A stretch of 64,000 nucleotides of DNA, taken from Amanita rubescens. Lineage: Eukaryota > Basidiomycota > Agaricomycetes > Agaricales > Amanitaceae. The notes beneath the pieces were generated by a model. The model saw nothing but the letters and a program-made list of their open reading frames with translations, was not told the DNA's origin and ran no database searches. Positions 1 to 11,167 of the stretch are shown here, one piece after another. How positions within the stretch are numbered: the first letter of the stretch is position 1; every line of letters begins with the position of its first letter. The DNA is taken from contig WION01000024.1 in the NCBI GenBank assembly GCA_015039365.1, positions 186,001 to 250,000 on the forward strand, given 5' to 3'. The translations under genes were made by a program, and so were the position numbers.

Positions 1-1
1 T

Positions 2-1076
2 GCTTCGAACCTTCCTCAACAGTCGCAAAGCAATCAATACGGCTACAATTCGTGCGGAACAGGCTCGAGTCAAACTTCCAACTGTCAAACTGCGTGGATC
101 AAGTTCGTTGTTTTTTTTTCGACGATTTTTTTTTATATCTGACTGTTGATAGCTCTGCTGAAGATTTTTGTCTCTGGGCTCCTCGTAAGTTTCTGTTAGA
201 AATGTTTATATATATATGTCGCTGATGCAGGTTCGTTTTAGCTCAACCGGGTGACATTGGTAATACGGAGCAAGAGGAAGTCGCTTATTGCACCAAGTCT
301 GGTCGGGGTACCCGTCTTATCCCGGCGGGGACTCTTAAAGGTGTTCACTTTGTCAAGACTCCCGATTACGTTCAAGTCACCGGTGTTGGCGATTTCACCA
401 AGATAAACGTTCTCAAGGGTGACTCGGGTGGTGAGTTGGACGACAGGGGTGCCAATGGTAAGCATACGAAAGTTTCTTTTGGAGAATTCTTCTGATGGAA
501 TGTACAGGCAAGGGTAATCCAAGTAAGCAGCAAACCTCCTTTATGCTACGTTTATTCATGAACCTCAGTTGGTGGACTTGTATACGGCAACTCGTTTGGT
601 GCTTCTCTGCAATACCATGAATGGACGAGTTTCATCTCGGATACCCAGTTTTGCTTCAGAGCTTGCGTAGGTCCCAAGTCTATGGAACTTTGCCAACACA
701 TCTATGACCAGATGGGTTGCTATTGGGTATGCGTGTCCCGATGCTTTGGATTTTCTCCTATCTAACTGATTATCAGAACATGCCTGCCAACTATGACCCT
801 GGTGTATTCGAGAACTGTGATGGCAATGATGAGTAAGTCGGACCCCCTATTTGTTATCAAAGTTTAATGATGAACCTATAAAGCTTGCCAATGGGTGTAT
901 ATGGGACTAGCACATGGCACCAAGGCACTAGTCCGACTCCGCCTCCTCACCCGCCCGCGCCGTCTTCCAACTGCCAGGCCGTGCCAAGCGTAGGGGTTAC
1001 CCCTGCGAACAAGAAGCGCGGTCTCAATCGCCTTGCGCCCGAACCGTCGATTACTCCGGCTCCCGCTAGCAATTAA
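2..1076 (+). CDS. Macrofage activating glycoprotein-like secreted protein, 3' part
   Basis: This is the C-terminal 256 residues of a gene that begins left of the window. Seven exons join in frame: 2-102, 153-184, 242-457, 508-522, 569-726, 777-832 and 884-1076, all with GT-AG introns of 46-57 bp. The product contains DFCLWAPPQPG, CTKSGRGTRLIPAG, VKTPDYVQVTGVGDFTKIN, FCFRACVG, LCQHIYDQMGC and MPANYDPGVFE, then a Pro-rich stretch and a short tail. This arrangement matches the basidiomycete family named 'macrofage activating glycoprotein', whose biochemical role is not settled. The cysteine-rich pattern and family membership point to an extracellular or wall-associated protein; the signal peptide would lie outside the window. 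All seven exons are open and in phase, so the gene looks intact. The family assignment comes from remembered motifs, not from a search. Confidence 0.88.
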
Positions 1077-1279
1077 ACCGTACCTTTGGACTACTATCTC
1101 GAACTTTTTGGGCTTATTGACAGACATTTTCTACCTACGTACTTACCATGTTCTGTGACGTACAGACATAATCGACCATATTGTGTGACTTTCTTTTGCT
1201 GACTGAGCGGTAGTACGCGAGTCGGACACTGGCGGCGATAGAACCGCGTCTTTTTGAAGACAACAACCCTGACTCATGA

Positions 1280-4200
1280 ATGGCGTCCACGACGACGACC
1301 CAGGGCACGACGACAACTCCAGTCTACTCTCACCCTCTCTCACCTGACGGTCCTTCTTCGTCGCGCACTAGACGAACTCGCGCTAATCTTGGCGAATTGC
1401 CGGTGGGAACGCCTTCGTCGTCAACATCAACATCAACATCAACAACAGGTCATTGGAATGGGAGTCTTCGCGGTCTTGGCAAACGGGGGATTCGTGAACC
1501 CCCACCTTCGGACTCGTCGGAGCATATTCATGATCCACACGCGCCTGGAGAAGACTCGACTCCGCGTCATACTAGCTTGGGAACCTTGGGAGGAGGAGAC
1601 TCCCTCTCGACCCGCGTACTCGAGACAAAATGGCACGAATGTTCAGACGACGTTATCGATTCTACAATATCTACGCTAAACCTAATAAACTCGGATGAGG
1701 ACGGTCATCACCACGACCACCCTTACCACTCCGCTTTGAGAATCCTCTCAGCGGCGTATCATAAGCTCGCAATTGCGAGGGAAGAGTTGGAAGAAAGTCG
1801 AAGGATTCTTAGGGAAAAAGAAGGCGCGTTGAAGAAGAGGACGAAAGCGCTTTTGGGAGAGTTGGCTGGGAAGCCATCTGAACAGGAAGTTGCGAGGAGG
1901 GTTTTTCAGACGATTTTTACGGACGATGATGAGGTTTTGCATGATGTGAAGAGGAAACAGAGTGTTACGGTACGCGTCGTGTCTTTTTTTTCTTTTCGTC
2001 TTTTTTTTTCTAAAATGAACTTGTCTCTATAGTCTCTTACAAAGTCTTTGAGCGAGGCTATCGCTGATGAGGTTCCCATCGTGGCGCGTACCATGTCAAG
2101 TACCAGTTCGTTGAGTCCAATGTTGGAACAGGACGAACCGTCGACTCCTACTCCTGCTTCCCAACACTCTAACGAGGTCGAAGAAGAATCTACCCATGTT
2201 AAAACCATCAAAGATCCAAAACGCGTAGAAGATACGAATCGCGTTTCTTTCCCTTCGTCAAGATCCAATCACAAACAAAGACAGGACAGGGACAGGTCGA
2301 GCATAGGCGACTGGATGGGATCGTGGTGGGCTGGAAAGCCTCGTTCATCTTTGATCGTACCCGACAAAGAGCCACCGTCCTCCTCTGTTCCAACCCCAGA
2401 TTCGAGCGCAAACGGGAAAGCTCAAGTAAAACGACGAAAAACGACGAAAAGCGTGTTTGGCACGCTTGGAATATCCGTTTTGAACCCGATACCACATTCT
2501 TCTGCACCTCCTTCTGCTACGCTTCCGACTCGTCCTGTCGATGCCTCCTCCTCGTCGTTGCCCACCACGGAAGCGGGACAACTTTCCGACGCGGCCTCTA
2601 TATCTTCACGTAAAACCAGTGCCACGGATGCTTCACCCTCGGTTATTTTCACGTCCCCGTTACTCCAAATGCTTGCAGCCCCAGCAGAACCACGTTTAAC
2701 TGCAACAAGCGCTGCTGCGGCGCTGACTTTTGATTCCAACGAGGACGACGTATTGGAACCCGTTTCTTCTTCACCTGCCATCTCTTCTCGAACCCCCGGA
2801 GCGCTTTCTATACATACTCAAAAGTCCACAACCGACGTCTCGTCCATTTCAGCGTCTAATTCTAATCCACTTTTGGGCCTGTCGTCCTCTTCTGACAAAC
2901 CAACACAAAAGGGTTCAAGGCTCTTCGTTGCGCGCCATCGTGAACGCGACGAGGGTGATGACATCTGATCCTGGGAGCGTCCTCGTTGACCACGGCAAGT
3001 ACGTGAGTCCCCAGGTGTTCCGAACTAGCGTATGCGCTCGTCAAGCAAGCGAGGGACAATGGGATTGTATTTAGAGAAAAAGAGATTGTGGACGGGGCAG
3101 GCGGAGGAGGAGGACCAAGCAAAGGTACGAAGAAGAAAAAAGGCCATAGGGCGCGCAGTACGAGCATCAGCGATGCAGCGATGACTTTGAGAGCTGTAGC
3201 TGCCAATTCGACGACCGTGAAGAATGACAAGGGTAGACCGAGGACGGCCTCGTCAAAGCCTTCGTTCATGCATCAGGTTGCTTCTCCACTTTTGGGTGCA
3301 TTGCGTGGTACGGAGAAGAATGTTACTCGCGGTGGTGCACTTTCCGGGCCATCAACATCGACTTTGGCACAGGGATCGGACTGCTTCCTGCTGCAGGTGT
3401 GAGCGGCACTATTACAAGTCCAGGTGCTCCAGGGAGTACCGGCGGTACGGCAACCAGCAAGCTTGCATCGGTACCGCTAGAGTCTATTATACCAGTGGCA
3501 GCAAAACCGCCCACCCATTACCTCTCCAATCCTTCAACTCTAAATGCGGTACCTGCAGATATGGCTGGCTGGTCATCTAGAGCCTATAGACATACCTCAC
3601 TCGCGTCGAAGAACTTTGATTTTCGTTTTAACCACCCAACGTCGGCGTCTCGGTTTTTGGGTTCCAGAGGGCGCCGACGGCGTACTAGTCAAGGGACGGA
3701 GGAGGAGGAGGAGGGGGCAGAAGATGGAAGCCGCAGCGAGGACGACGTGCTACTGACGGACCGGTATGGGTTCGTGTACGACGTCTCGCAATACGACGTT
3801 CTCCTTCTCCTGCGGGCTTGTGAATGCAAGAATACCGCACCTGCGTGTTTGACGGGTGTCAAGATTGCTGATCGACAAGAGGACAATAGTTGGCCTGCAG
3901 ACGCAGGTGGGGAACGAGATGATGAAGACGACGACGAAAGTCTAGGTGGCATGTCACCATCGTTATCGCGCAAGTCGGGGGATATAGAAATCGTCAAAGA
4001 CGAGTGCAATTGCGATGGGGAGCCTACTGAGATTGGAATGTATGCGGAGAGTGTCAAGTCGGCGTCGTCGGGGAAGAGCAAAAGACGGAATAGCAGCGGT
4101 GCTGGTGGTCCAGCTGCGACGGTGAACTCGGTTTCGTCTGTGTTGTCCGTGACGGTTGACACGCCACGTCATGCTTGTGCGAATACGGTACGGAGGTTGT

Positions 4201-5511
4201 TGGATCAGATGACGGCGATCCATGACCAACGGCAAGCTGCGCAGCGCAAGGTGTGGGATGCGTTCCTGAAACAACGTCGGACTGTGAAGACGGTCAAAGC
4301 TCCTGCTAAGCGCGATGCCGCGGGCGAGCAGCTTCGACAGGGTTCTTTAGGTCCGGGTGTCGGAGCGGGAGGAGCTGCTGCGATATTGAGCATGGGAGGC
4401 CGGCTCACGGGTGGAGGAAGAAGAGGGAACGAAGACGAGATCGAGGAAGAGCTGATGCACAGCGATGGTTTGATCGGGTTCGCGCATTTAGGTCTCTCTA
4501 CGAATAGAGAAGAACGGAGAGAGTTTGATCGACTCGTCCGGAGTGGGATACCGCTTGTATACCGTGCCAAAGTGTGGTTGGAGTGCAGCGGTGGGCTGGA
4601 GATGAAGGAGCCCGGGTTATTCCAAGACCTTTTGTCGGTTCGGGATGCTGAAGAGGAAGAAGGAGCAGGGAGCGTGGTGGCAGAGATTGAGAAAGATGTT
4701 GGACGAACGATGCCGCTGAATGTGTTTTTTGGCGGTGATGGTGTTGGCGTGGGCAAGCTGCGCAGAGTGTTGACGGCTTACAGTCGGTGAGCATTCAACT
4801 ATTATGCTCAGTGCTCACTAATCGTGATACCATCTTTTAGGCGTAATCCTGCTGTTGGATATTGCCAGGGGATGAACTTGGTTACCTCAACCCTACTACT
4901 CGTCTTTGCCGATGAGGAAGACGCCTTCTGGACTCTTGCTGCAATCGTAGAACGCATTCTTCCTGAAGACTTTTTCTCGCCATCTTTGCTTCCTTCTCGC
5001 GCATGTCCTCTGGTTCTGTTGGACTACGTGCAAGAATATGCCCCGAAGCTATATCTACACCTCAATGAACTCGACGTCGACATCGCTGCCATCTGTTTTT
5101 CTTGGTTTTTATCCCTTTTTACAGACTGCCTACCCGTGGAGGTGAGCGATAGCCTTAGAGTATATGTCACCCTTGTTCATCGTTCGTTTTCAGACGTTGT
5201 TCAGAGTTTGGGATATCTTTCTCATTGATGGGCTGGATGTCCTGTTCCGCGTTGCATTGGCTATACTTCGGAGCAATGAGCAAGAACTACTAAGATGTGA
5301 ATCGATCCCTGCGCTCTATGTAACACTCGAAAATCTTCCCACACGGATGTGGGAGGCCGATAGAATCCTGCAGGTGAGGATTTCGCTTTGTATGGGGAAC
5401 TGTACTCATTCATCATAGCTCGAGGCCGAGTTACGGGGCATCATTGTACACTCAGACCTATTAAATAGACGCAACGCACATGTAGCAAACTTAAAACAAC
5501 TTACATCATAG
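1280..5511 (+). CDS. TBC-domain Rab GTPase-activating protein (apparent frameshifts in the linker)
   Basis: A large Rab-GAP (about 1,340 aa) that should stimulate GTP hydrolysis on a membrane-traffic Rab. Exon 1 (1280-1969) is Ser/Thr-rich with a coiled coil (HKLAIAREELEESRRILREKE). A long low-complexity region follows. The catalytic TBC domain starts near 4450: LVRSGIPLVYRAKVW, then IEKDVGRTMP with the arginine finger and, across intron 4787-4840, YCQGMNLV with the glutamine finger. Exons 4841-5141, 5194-5373 and 5419-5511 finish the domain (FSWFLSLFTDCLPVE, LFRVWDIFLIDG). Reading shifts frame near 2920 and 3022, each as if one base were inserted (resuming as LRAIVNATRVMTSDPGSVL and ELAYALVKQARDNG). 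A third change, near 3307-3372, could instead be a 65-bp intron. The shifts may be assembly errors or early decay; the catalytic part is undamaged. Confidence 0.85.
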
Positions 5512-5928
5512 CGCGCCGGTCTTTCTCTAATAATCCACAGGCTTTGGGCTAGAACTTGCGTCATCTCTCACTACACGCAAAGAGGTATTTCAGACAGTAA
5601 TATAATTTGGCCACGTCCAATAAAATATTTATTTTTGAGTGTCTACTGGCGAAAACCGTGAGTTGCGACGTGAGCATCATGGGATCACCAGTGGCACGTA
5701 GATTTCTGGACAAATTCGAAAGAGCGGAAAACATAGTGAATACGAACAGTGAAGGAAAACGATACAAAGGGAAAGTAGGGGACGAGCCGGTATGGAAGAG
5801 TTTACCGACGTACGGTCGGCACTTTTGAAGACCTCCTCAAACTGTCGGTTGATGCGAGTTGTAAAGCGTTAACATTTATTATGATAACATCAGTCTTGAA
5901 GACTAGAAAGGATGTGCGCCTGAAGACA
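5512..5928. other. Convergent 3' intergenic spacer
   Basis: About 420 bp between the stop codons of the RabGAP gene and the Crinkler-kinase gene, which face each other. It holds an open frame at 5607-5828 (73 codons) that resembles no protein I recognise and is probably chance. The first part (5512-5600) was copied with the RabGAP tail to 8660-8790. Confidence 0.6.
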
Positions 5929-8028
5929 CTACCACAGCAAAGAATTAACCATGGCCATGTCATGCTCTACCAAGATTGGTTTTCCATCTGAAGCACCTTC
6001 TGGCCTCCGAACTGTCACATTGTTGACACGCATTGGGTAAACGGCTTCTCCTTGGCGGCCTGCCCAGTCGAAATCTATGAAATGGATCTTGATGCCATCT
6101 TTGCTCGTTAGCGTTGAACAGTCGACAAGGACATTGGGAGATCGGATATCGCCATGAACGAACCCGGCATCATGGAACTTTTGAACAACCTCTGAAACTT
6201 TGGCCTTTATTGTATGTCGCAGTTCGTCAGAGATTTGGAGCATTGGGTCACAGAGTTGCGTATATTCCGAGTAGTCCATGACAACCATGATCCATCCACC
6301 AGGGAGTCGCATAACCGCTCGAAGTCGTGGTGCATAGCCTAATTGTGCAAGGAAGCGATGGGCATCCTCTGAATACCGTCTAGTGAACTTGACGCATAAG
6401 GTACCTAGATCGTTATCACTAGACTTGTCGGGTTTGGCCACAAAGACCAGTTTTTCGGGAATTCGAAACCGATACGAAAAGTTAATATGCTGGCCATTCT
6501 CGTCTTCGTAGCTTGTTTTGTACGGATAAGCACGGCCCAGCAGAGATGGATCCGGAAAGGGGGTGGGTGCAATGGATGTCAGTTTGGCATAATGGGCTTC
6601 AAGGCGGGGAATAGCTTTTAAAAAGGCATCCAGACTCGCTGCAATGGCTTGCCTGCCGCTTTCATCCGTCCAATGAATCGTTAAATCGTAGAACGGCGTC
6701 AAAGGTTCAACATGTAAACGCTCTCCAGTCCATAGGCAGCCGTAAAACCCAAAATATGATCCTATTTTATATCACAAGGCACTGAGTAGTTATGCAATGA
6801 ACAACAACCTTACCAGTATCAATGAGAAGAATACAAGGAAAGCGGTTGCGCATGCCGCGTCTATCCAACACCTTGACGAGGAACTGCACATAATACGCAA
6901 TGGCTTCCAGCAGGTGCGCATCCGGCCTCGTTCTTACATTTCCGAATGACTGGGGGCATAATTTTTGACCCTTAGATTTCCATCTGTTTTGTATTCTGTG
7001 CCAGCGATAGTCTCGGCCGATAAGTAGAGATGACCTACGTCGTCAAGTACTTTTTGAATTTCGGACCTTCGCTGGGTCTCGTTCTCGTACCACTTGCACG
7101 CGGCCACCGTGAGAGCTTGCAGAAGTTCCTGCGACTTCGGGGATGGAAGGACTTTACAATCGTCCATAAAAAGTCCAAACTCCTCTTGGAGTAAAGTGAT
7201 GGGAATCGTATCAAAATCGAACGGACGATTGCAGGCGACAACTTGTTGAGCTAAATCTTGAAAGGCAGACGGCTTAGACAAAGAGGACGGTGCACATTTT
7301 GCCATTTTGGCCAGACGCTTTTTTTCCGTTATGAAATCGTCCGATTCGCCGTGTCGTCGTTTCATCCCGCGATCAGGTACCTCATTAAATGAGTCATTTT
7401 CTGGAGTCGAGTCAGGATCGAGATGAAGGAAAAAGGTGATTGGAGTCCAGAGGAGCGAGCAAATCATGTTTGAACGCCGAGACGGACATGGGAAACGATG
7501 CGTCAGTATGCAACATATGAAAACCATGGAATTTTCGGCGGAGATGAGGGGTGGATTCGAAACCGTGACAGGGTAAACGACACAGATTTTTCTCAGTAAC
7601 GCTCAACCACGAAGATTTACTCCCACTCACCAGCGGCCGGAGTCTTCACAATTATGTGGAGGCGTTCGTCATGAGGTTGAACCGACCAATAGTCCGAGAT
7701 GGGATTCCATGATTCCAACTGTTCGATTTCCCCAAGATTCCCAACTTTCAGGCCCCTGCGAGATTGCTCATTGTGAGCGTTAAGATCAATGTTGACCTGT
7801 TAAGGTACGGGAGTAAGCAAATGTCACTTCACTTAGCGACTCATCAATGGCGCTCACCTTCCACAATTTTAGAGTGTGAGGATCAACATCCTTTAAACTA
7901 TCCAGTACTCGCTCGCTTCGTATCAATTTCTTCAAGTTGCTAACCCGATCATCACACGCTGCGGTAACTGGAAAGACGATATCTTCGCCTTCTATGAGAC
8001 ATTGAAGCCGGCGGGGTTCCCTGAGCAT
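5929..8028 (-). CDS. Crinkler-type (CRN) protein with kinase-like C-terminal domain
   Basis: Four exons on the minus strand: 8028-7858, 7796-7631, 7400-6814 and 6761-5929. Exons 1-2 encode a Crinkler ubiquitin-like N-terminus: LQCLIEGEDIVFPV, then LKDVDPHTLKLWKVNID, then WNPISDYWSVQPHDERLHIIVKTP, about 110 residues. A linker with KRRHGESDDFITEKKR (possible nuclear signal) leads to a kinase-like domain with HGDIRSPNVLV (catalytic loop) and FIDFDWAG in place of DFG. No signal peptide is seen, as expected for fungal CRNs. The C-terminal EHDMAMVNSLLW and an in-frame stop look natural. One base is missing in a run of five G at 6952-6956; adding it makes the coding length a multiple of three (585 aa). 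The 3' site of the long third intron (7401-7630) is the least certain point. CRNs are cytoplasmic or nuclear effector and conflict proteins; the role here is inference. Confidence 0.82.
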
Positions 8029-8041
8029 GATGGTAGCGTGG

Positions 8042-8414
8042 CGGGACTGCCCCTTCTTTATCTCTAGATTTGACGACAAAGCGCTTGCCGCCCTGCAAGC
8101 CAAACGGTTGAAGCAAGTCCGCCAGGCTCGCGATCAACGCCACCAAACCAAACAAACCGCCCGCGTCGCGGCACGTTATGAGGGCCTAGGCTTAGACTAG
8201 GCCCCCTCGTCCTTCCATGGCCCATCGCTCCTCTCTCGTCGACTTCGTCTGGGGGTGGACTAGTTAAACACTGTATGCGGCCCTATGCCGACTTCGTGAT
8301 TAGTATAAGTATTTAGCTTACGGGTTCTTTTCCTCACCTAGTGTAGGTTTTTTCCCAGAGTACCTCTGTAGTGTGTTGTGGCAATACACTCGCCTTCTAT
8401 TCAAAAAAAAAAAA
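8042..8414 (+). mobile_element. 5'-truncated copy of a gag-only non-LTR retroelement
   Basis: A 373-bp insertion holding the last 40-odd codons of the retroelement gag (CPFF...RFDDKALAALQAKRLKQVRQARDQ), its stop near 8200, an approximately 200-bp 3' UTR and a 12-base poly(A) tail (8403-8414). It is flanked by a perfect 13-bp target-site duplication, GATGGTAGCGTGG, at 8029-8041 and 8415-8427. Sequence and 3' UTR match the longer copy at 21954-23800. The left TSD copy ends next to the Crinkler ATG, so the element landed in that gene's 5' leader, in antisense orientation. Confidence 0.9.
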
Positions 8415-8517
8415 GATGGTAGCGTGGGAACACTATGCGGCTGTCACCTGATCTTCATATCTTGTCACACCGCGGAGACTAGGAGGGATCTTGTATCGAC
8501 GGTGAAGTTCTCTCACT

Positions 8518-8790
8518 GGGAGGCCGATAGAATCCTGCAGGTGAGGATTTCGCTTTGTATGGGGAACTGTACTCATTCGCTCGAGGCCGATTTACGGGAC
8601 ACTCAGACCTATTAAATAGAAAACAACTTACGTCATCATAGCGCCCACTGTCCATACCATCCATATTCCTGTCAACATTTCCGTCATTCCACCTGTCTTT
8701 CTCTGAATAATGCACAGGCTTTGGGCTAGAACTTGTACTCGTGTAGTCTCATCATCTCTCACCACATGCAGAGAGGTATTTCAGAAAGTA
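8518..8790 (+). pseudogene. Duplicated 3' end of the RabGAP gene
   Basis: Near copy of about 5347-5600: the end of the penultimate RabGAP exon (GGGAGGCCGATAGAATCCTG), its donor and intron start, part of the last exon, and the downstream sequence containing CAGGCTTTGGGCTAGAACTTG. It has lost the 8 bases holding the intron acceptor, lost about 26 bp of the last exon, and gained about 50 bp at 8645-8692. Without the rest of the gene it cannot encode a TBC protein. It is a dead fragment that records a local duplication before or together with the Crinkler-gene rearrangement. Confidence 0.85.
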
Positions 8791-8799
8791 AACATCTCC

Positions 8800-9420
8800 A
8801 GAGGACCAGAATTAAACATTTTGTATTAGAAAAAGCCGTAACTGTTGAAAAGTCAACAATGAAGAGAAGGATGATACCCTCTACAACTATGCTTGTGAGA
8901 ATAAGCTCCCAAAATCTACCCAAATAGAGGACAGAAAGTGTGTCCAAGATAATCTCGAATGCTGTCAAAAGGTGATACATAATGAACGCGGCGCAGCGTT
9001 GTCACCGAGGCCGCAGGCTCGTGAGTCGCGCTCACAAAGTTGGGGTCAAAGGTGATGTTCCCGTTGGACAAATCCAATGGTTCAAAGGATGGAATGTCCC
9101 TCTTCCAAGCGGATACCACAAAATGGACAGTGAGGATGATGAGGCCCAGCATATACACCTAGAATGCAATGAATAACACCAATGCTCGTACGGTCGTCGC
9201 GATCCCAGCGTTTACTGCGGTGAGCACGACGTGGCAGACGGTGGCGCTGAACATGACGAGCACCACCATTACCAAGAACAGCATGGAGCCACGGCCGGAT
9301 TTCTGCGTGGCATACGCTCTCTCTTGAGTTCGTGCGCCACTGCTCTACTGCCACGTCACGATAACCGAGGAACGCGGCTAACAAGAGCTCGGTCTAGAGA
9401 ACAATGAATGTAAGTCGCTC
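8800..9420 (-). pseudogene. Remnant of a multi-span membrane protein
   Basis: The minus strand holds three hydrophobic open pieces in different frames. The first, ending near 9174, reads MLFLVMVVLVMFSATVCHVVLTAV and continues to ALVLFIAF before a stop. The second (about 9158-8990) begins VYMLGLIILTVHFVVSAWKRDIPSF. The third (about 8980-8760) contains RFWELILTSIVVEGIILLFIVDF. Their order and spacing suggest consecutive transmembrane segments of one membrane protein of the type common in mushrooms, either split by introns I could not place or broken. No start or full reading frame could be assembled. The family is not recognised with confidence; a relative of the paralogues at 11.4-13.7 kb is possible. 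Confidence 0.4.
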
Positions 9421-9444
9421 CTGAGTCGGAGATTGAAATACCGC

Positions 9445-10533
9445 ATGTCAAACTCATCCGCAGATCAGTTCTTTGCATCTGGTCGTATTCTCACCCTTTC
9501 CCTGACAGTCGACCAGGCAGTCTTCGAGTGCAACGCCTCCATTCTCAAACAATTCCTTCCTTTCACAAAAAGCCAGGTCTTGCTTGTTGAGTTACAGCCT
9601 CCTATATCCGGGATACCATCCCCCGTCATCCTCAAGGTATACGACCCGCGCTTTATCAACGACAGTGAGCGACCATCCGTCGATCCCGACCGTCCTTGGT
9701 CGTTGTTCCTTGAAATTGCAGCAGCAGAGCGCCGTAAAGCCATTGCCCGCAAGGAGCGTCTCGATGATTACGGCGAGACGGATTATATTGACTTTGACGG
9801 GCTGCTTTGGGAGGAAGAATTCTACAGGACCACTGAAGATGCATTCAACTCGGAGCTAGCCGCATACTCACGCTTAAAAGACCTCCAGGGTATAGGCATT
9901 CCTCGTTACTATGCCTCAGGAAATCTCGCTGTTGAGCCGCTCCGTCCCATATTTCCTCACGTCCTCGCCCTTGAGTATATCCCTGGTGAAAGTCTCACCA
10001 CAATCAATCCCAGCTCTGTTCCTCGCTCGTTGGCACGCTCGTTGATTACAACTGTGTGCGCAATTCCTTCTCGCGGCGTGATTCACGGCGATCTCCGTAC
10101 AGACAATATCCTCTTCTCCCAGCAACCCTCACGGGTTGTCGTCATCGACTTTGGAGAATCAATCCTGCGCAAGGAGGACCAATCGGACTCTGAGTGGGAA
10201 TCTGTAGTGAAAACGGAGGGAGATGAAATTCACGTGAAGCAATTATTGCACAAAAACGGGATCAGATATTTCGATCCATCTTTCCCCAAGATCTTTCCCA
10301 TTCCCCAGGGCGCAGATTTCTGGAACACGTCGGTCAACACGTATGGCCAGCGTTGGTGCGTTCCCACAGAGGATTGGACGGGTCCTGGTGGGATCAGACT
10401 TGACGAGCCCATAAGATGGAAGCTCAGGGATGATGTCGCTTCTTGGCTTACTGCCAAAGAGGCAGGCTTGTTGACCGGCGTAGATCCTCCGAGACCCGGC
10501 TCACCTGACTATGTGCCACTGGTGATCCCATAA
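9445..10533 (+). CDS. Intronless protein-kinase-like protein
   Basis: One open frame of 362 codons from ATG 9445 (an earlier in-frame non-ATG start at 9433 is less likely). The product has a kinase-like fold signature: HVLALEYIPGESL (hinge region), VIHGDLRTDNILF (catalytic loop HxDxxxxN with Arg replacing the usual Lys) and VVVIDFGES (metal-binding DFG). The C-terminal 100 residues (RYFDPSFPKIFPIPQGADFWNTS, RPGSPDYVPLVIP) are typical of fungal-specific kinase-like families related to small-molecule kinases rather than of classical eukaryotic kinases. The glycine-rich loop is not recognisable. The substrate is unknown. No introns or breaks are seen. It is independent of the kinase-like domain in the Crinkler gene, with which it shares only the catalytic motifs. 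Confidence 0.82.
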   Translation: MSNSSADQFFASGRILTLSLTVDQAVFECNASILKQFLPFTKSQVLLVELQPPISGIPSPVILKVYDPRFINDSERPSVDPDRPWSLFLEIAAAERRKAIARKERLDDYGETDYIDFDGLLWEEEFYRTTEDAFNSELAAYSRLKDLQGIGIPRYYASGNLAVEPLRPIFPHVLALEYIPGESLTTINPSSVPRSLARSLITTVCAIPSRGVIHGDLRTDNILFSQQPSRVVVIDFGESILRKEDQSDSEWESVVKTEGDEIHVKQLLHKNGIRYFDPSFPKIFPIPQGADFWNTSVNTYGQRWCVPTEDWTGPGGIRLDEPIRWKLRDDVASWLTAKEAGLLTGVDPPRPGSPDYVPLVIP

Positions 10534-10782
10534 TGCTCATGTTGCAACTCTGTTTTCCACCCTCTTTTCTCATCTCTTGACTCCCTGGCTGCGACATGCT
10601 CAGGCCTTATCATCGCTTCTAGATCCCATTTGTCTCATACCAATTCATAACCAGCCTGCCTGAGGGAGAGAAAAACAAAAATGGAAACAAAACGAGAAAC
10701 AAACTCGCGACGATGTACGATTCCAATTTGGTCAGTGCTCCTTGACCGCTGCTCGTTGTCCAAATTGCATTTCTAATATACC

Positions 10783-11167
10783 ATGATCAGTTACACATCT
10801 GATAAGCAGATCAAGGTTCCCTCCTGGTTCCAGGCTGCGGTGCCTAAAACATTTGGAACAGACCCAAATGGGAGGGCCGTAATTACTGCGCTCCAGGCTC
10901 AACTTGACGTATGTTTTTCACTGTCACCGTAGATATAGACACTCGGAAATAAATATTTTATGCGGACTCTAAATTACCTAATTAAGTCACGTTGAGCAGA
11001 AAATGTCATGTTTCATCCGAGCTTCAGGTACGGCGCGTCTTCGCGTTGCTCAGACTGCGGCCTTCACCTCGCCCCTTCAGCTTGTAATTCATATCTGTCG
11101 GACTTTATTTACTTTTTCAAATCTTGCATACGCTGCTGCTCTGCCTATGTGGTTTTGTTATATTTAA
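10783..11167 (+). CDS. Possible small two-exon gene, unknown function
   Basis: ATG at 10783 opens a 42-codon exon (MISYTSDKQIKVPSWFQAAV..., ending LQAQLD) that stops exactly at a good donor, GTATGT, at 10909. An acceptor at 10998-10999 would join a 56-codon exon (11000-11167) ending in TAA, giving 97 residues. The first exon has plausible coding character; the second is less convincing. It might instead be the first exon of the membrane-protein gene that follows. I do not recognise the sequence. Confidence 0.3.

Noticed and set aside
2955..3028. 74-bp intron in the RabGAP gene to explain the frame change
   Set aside because: It would remove the conserved-looking LRAIVNATRVM...VDHGK segment; two one-base slips explain the reading better, though RNA evidence is needed.
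4205..4756. 183-codon minus-strand frame rich in Ser and Pro
   Set aside because: Antisense of the RabGAP coding sequence, whose TBC motifs show the true strand.
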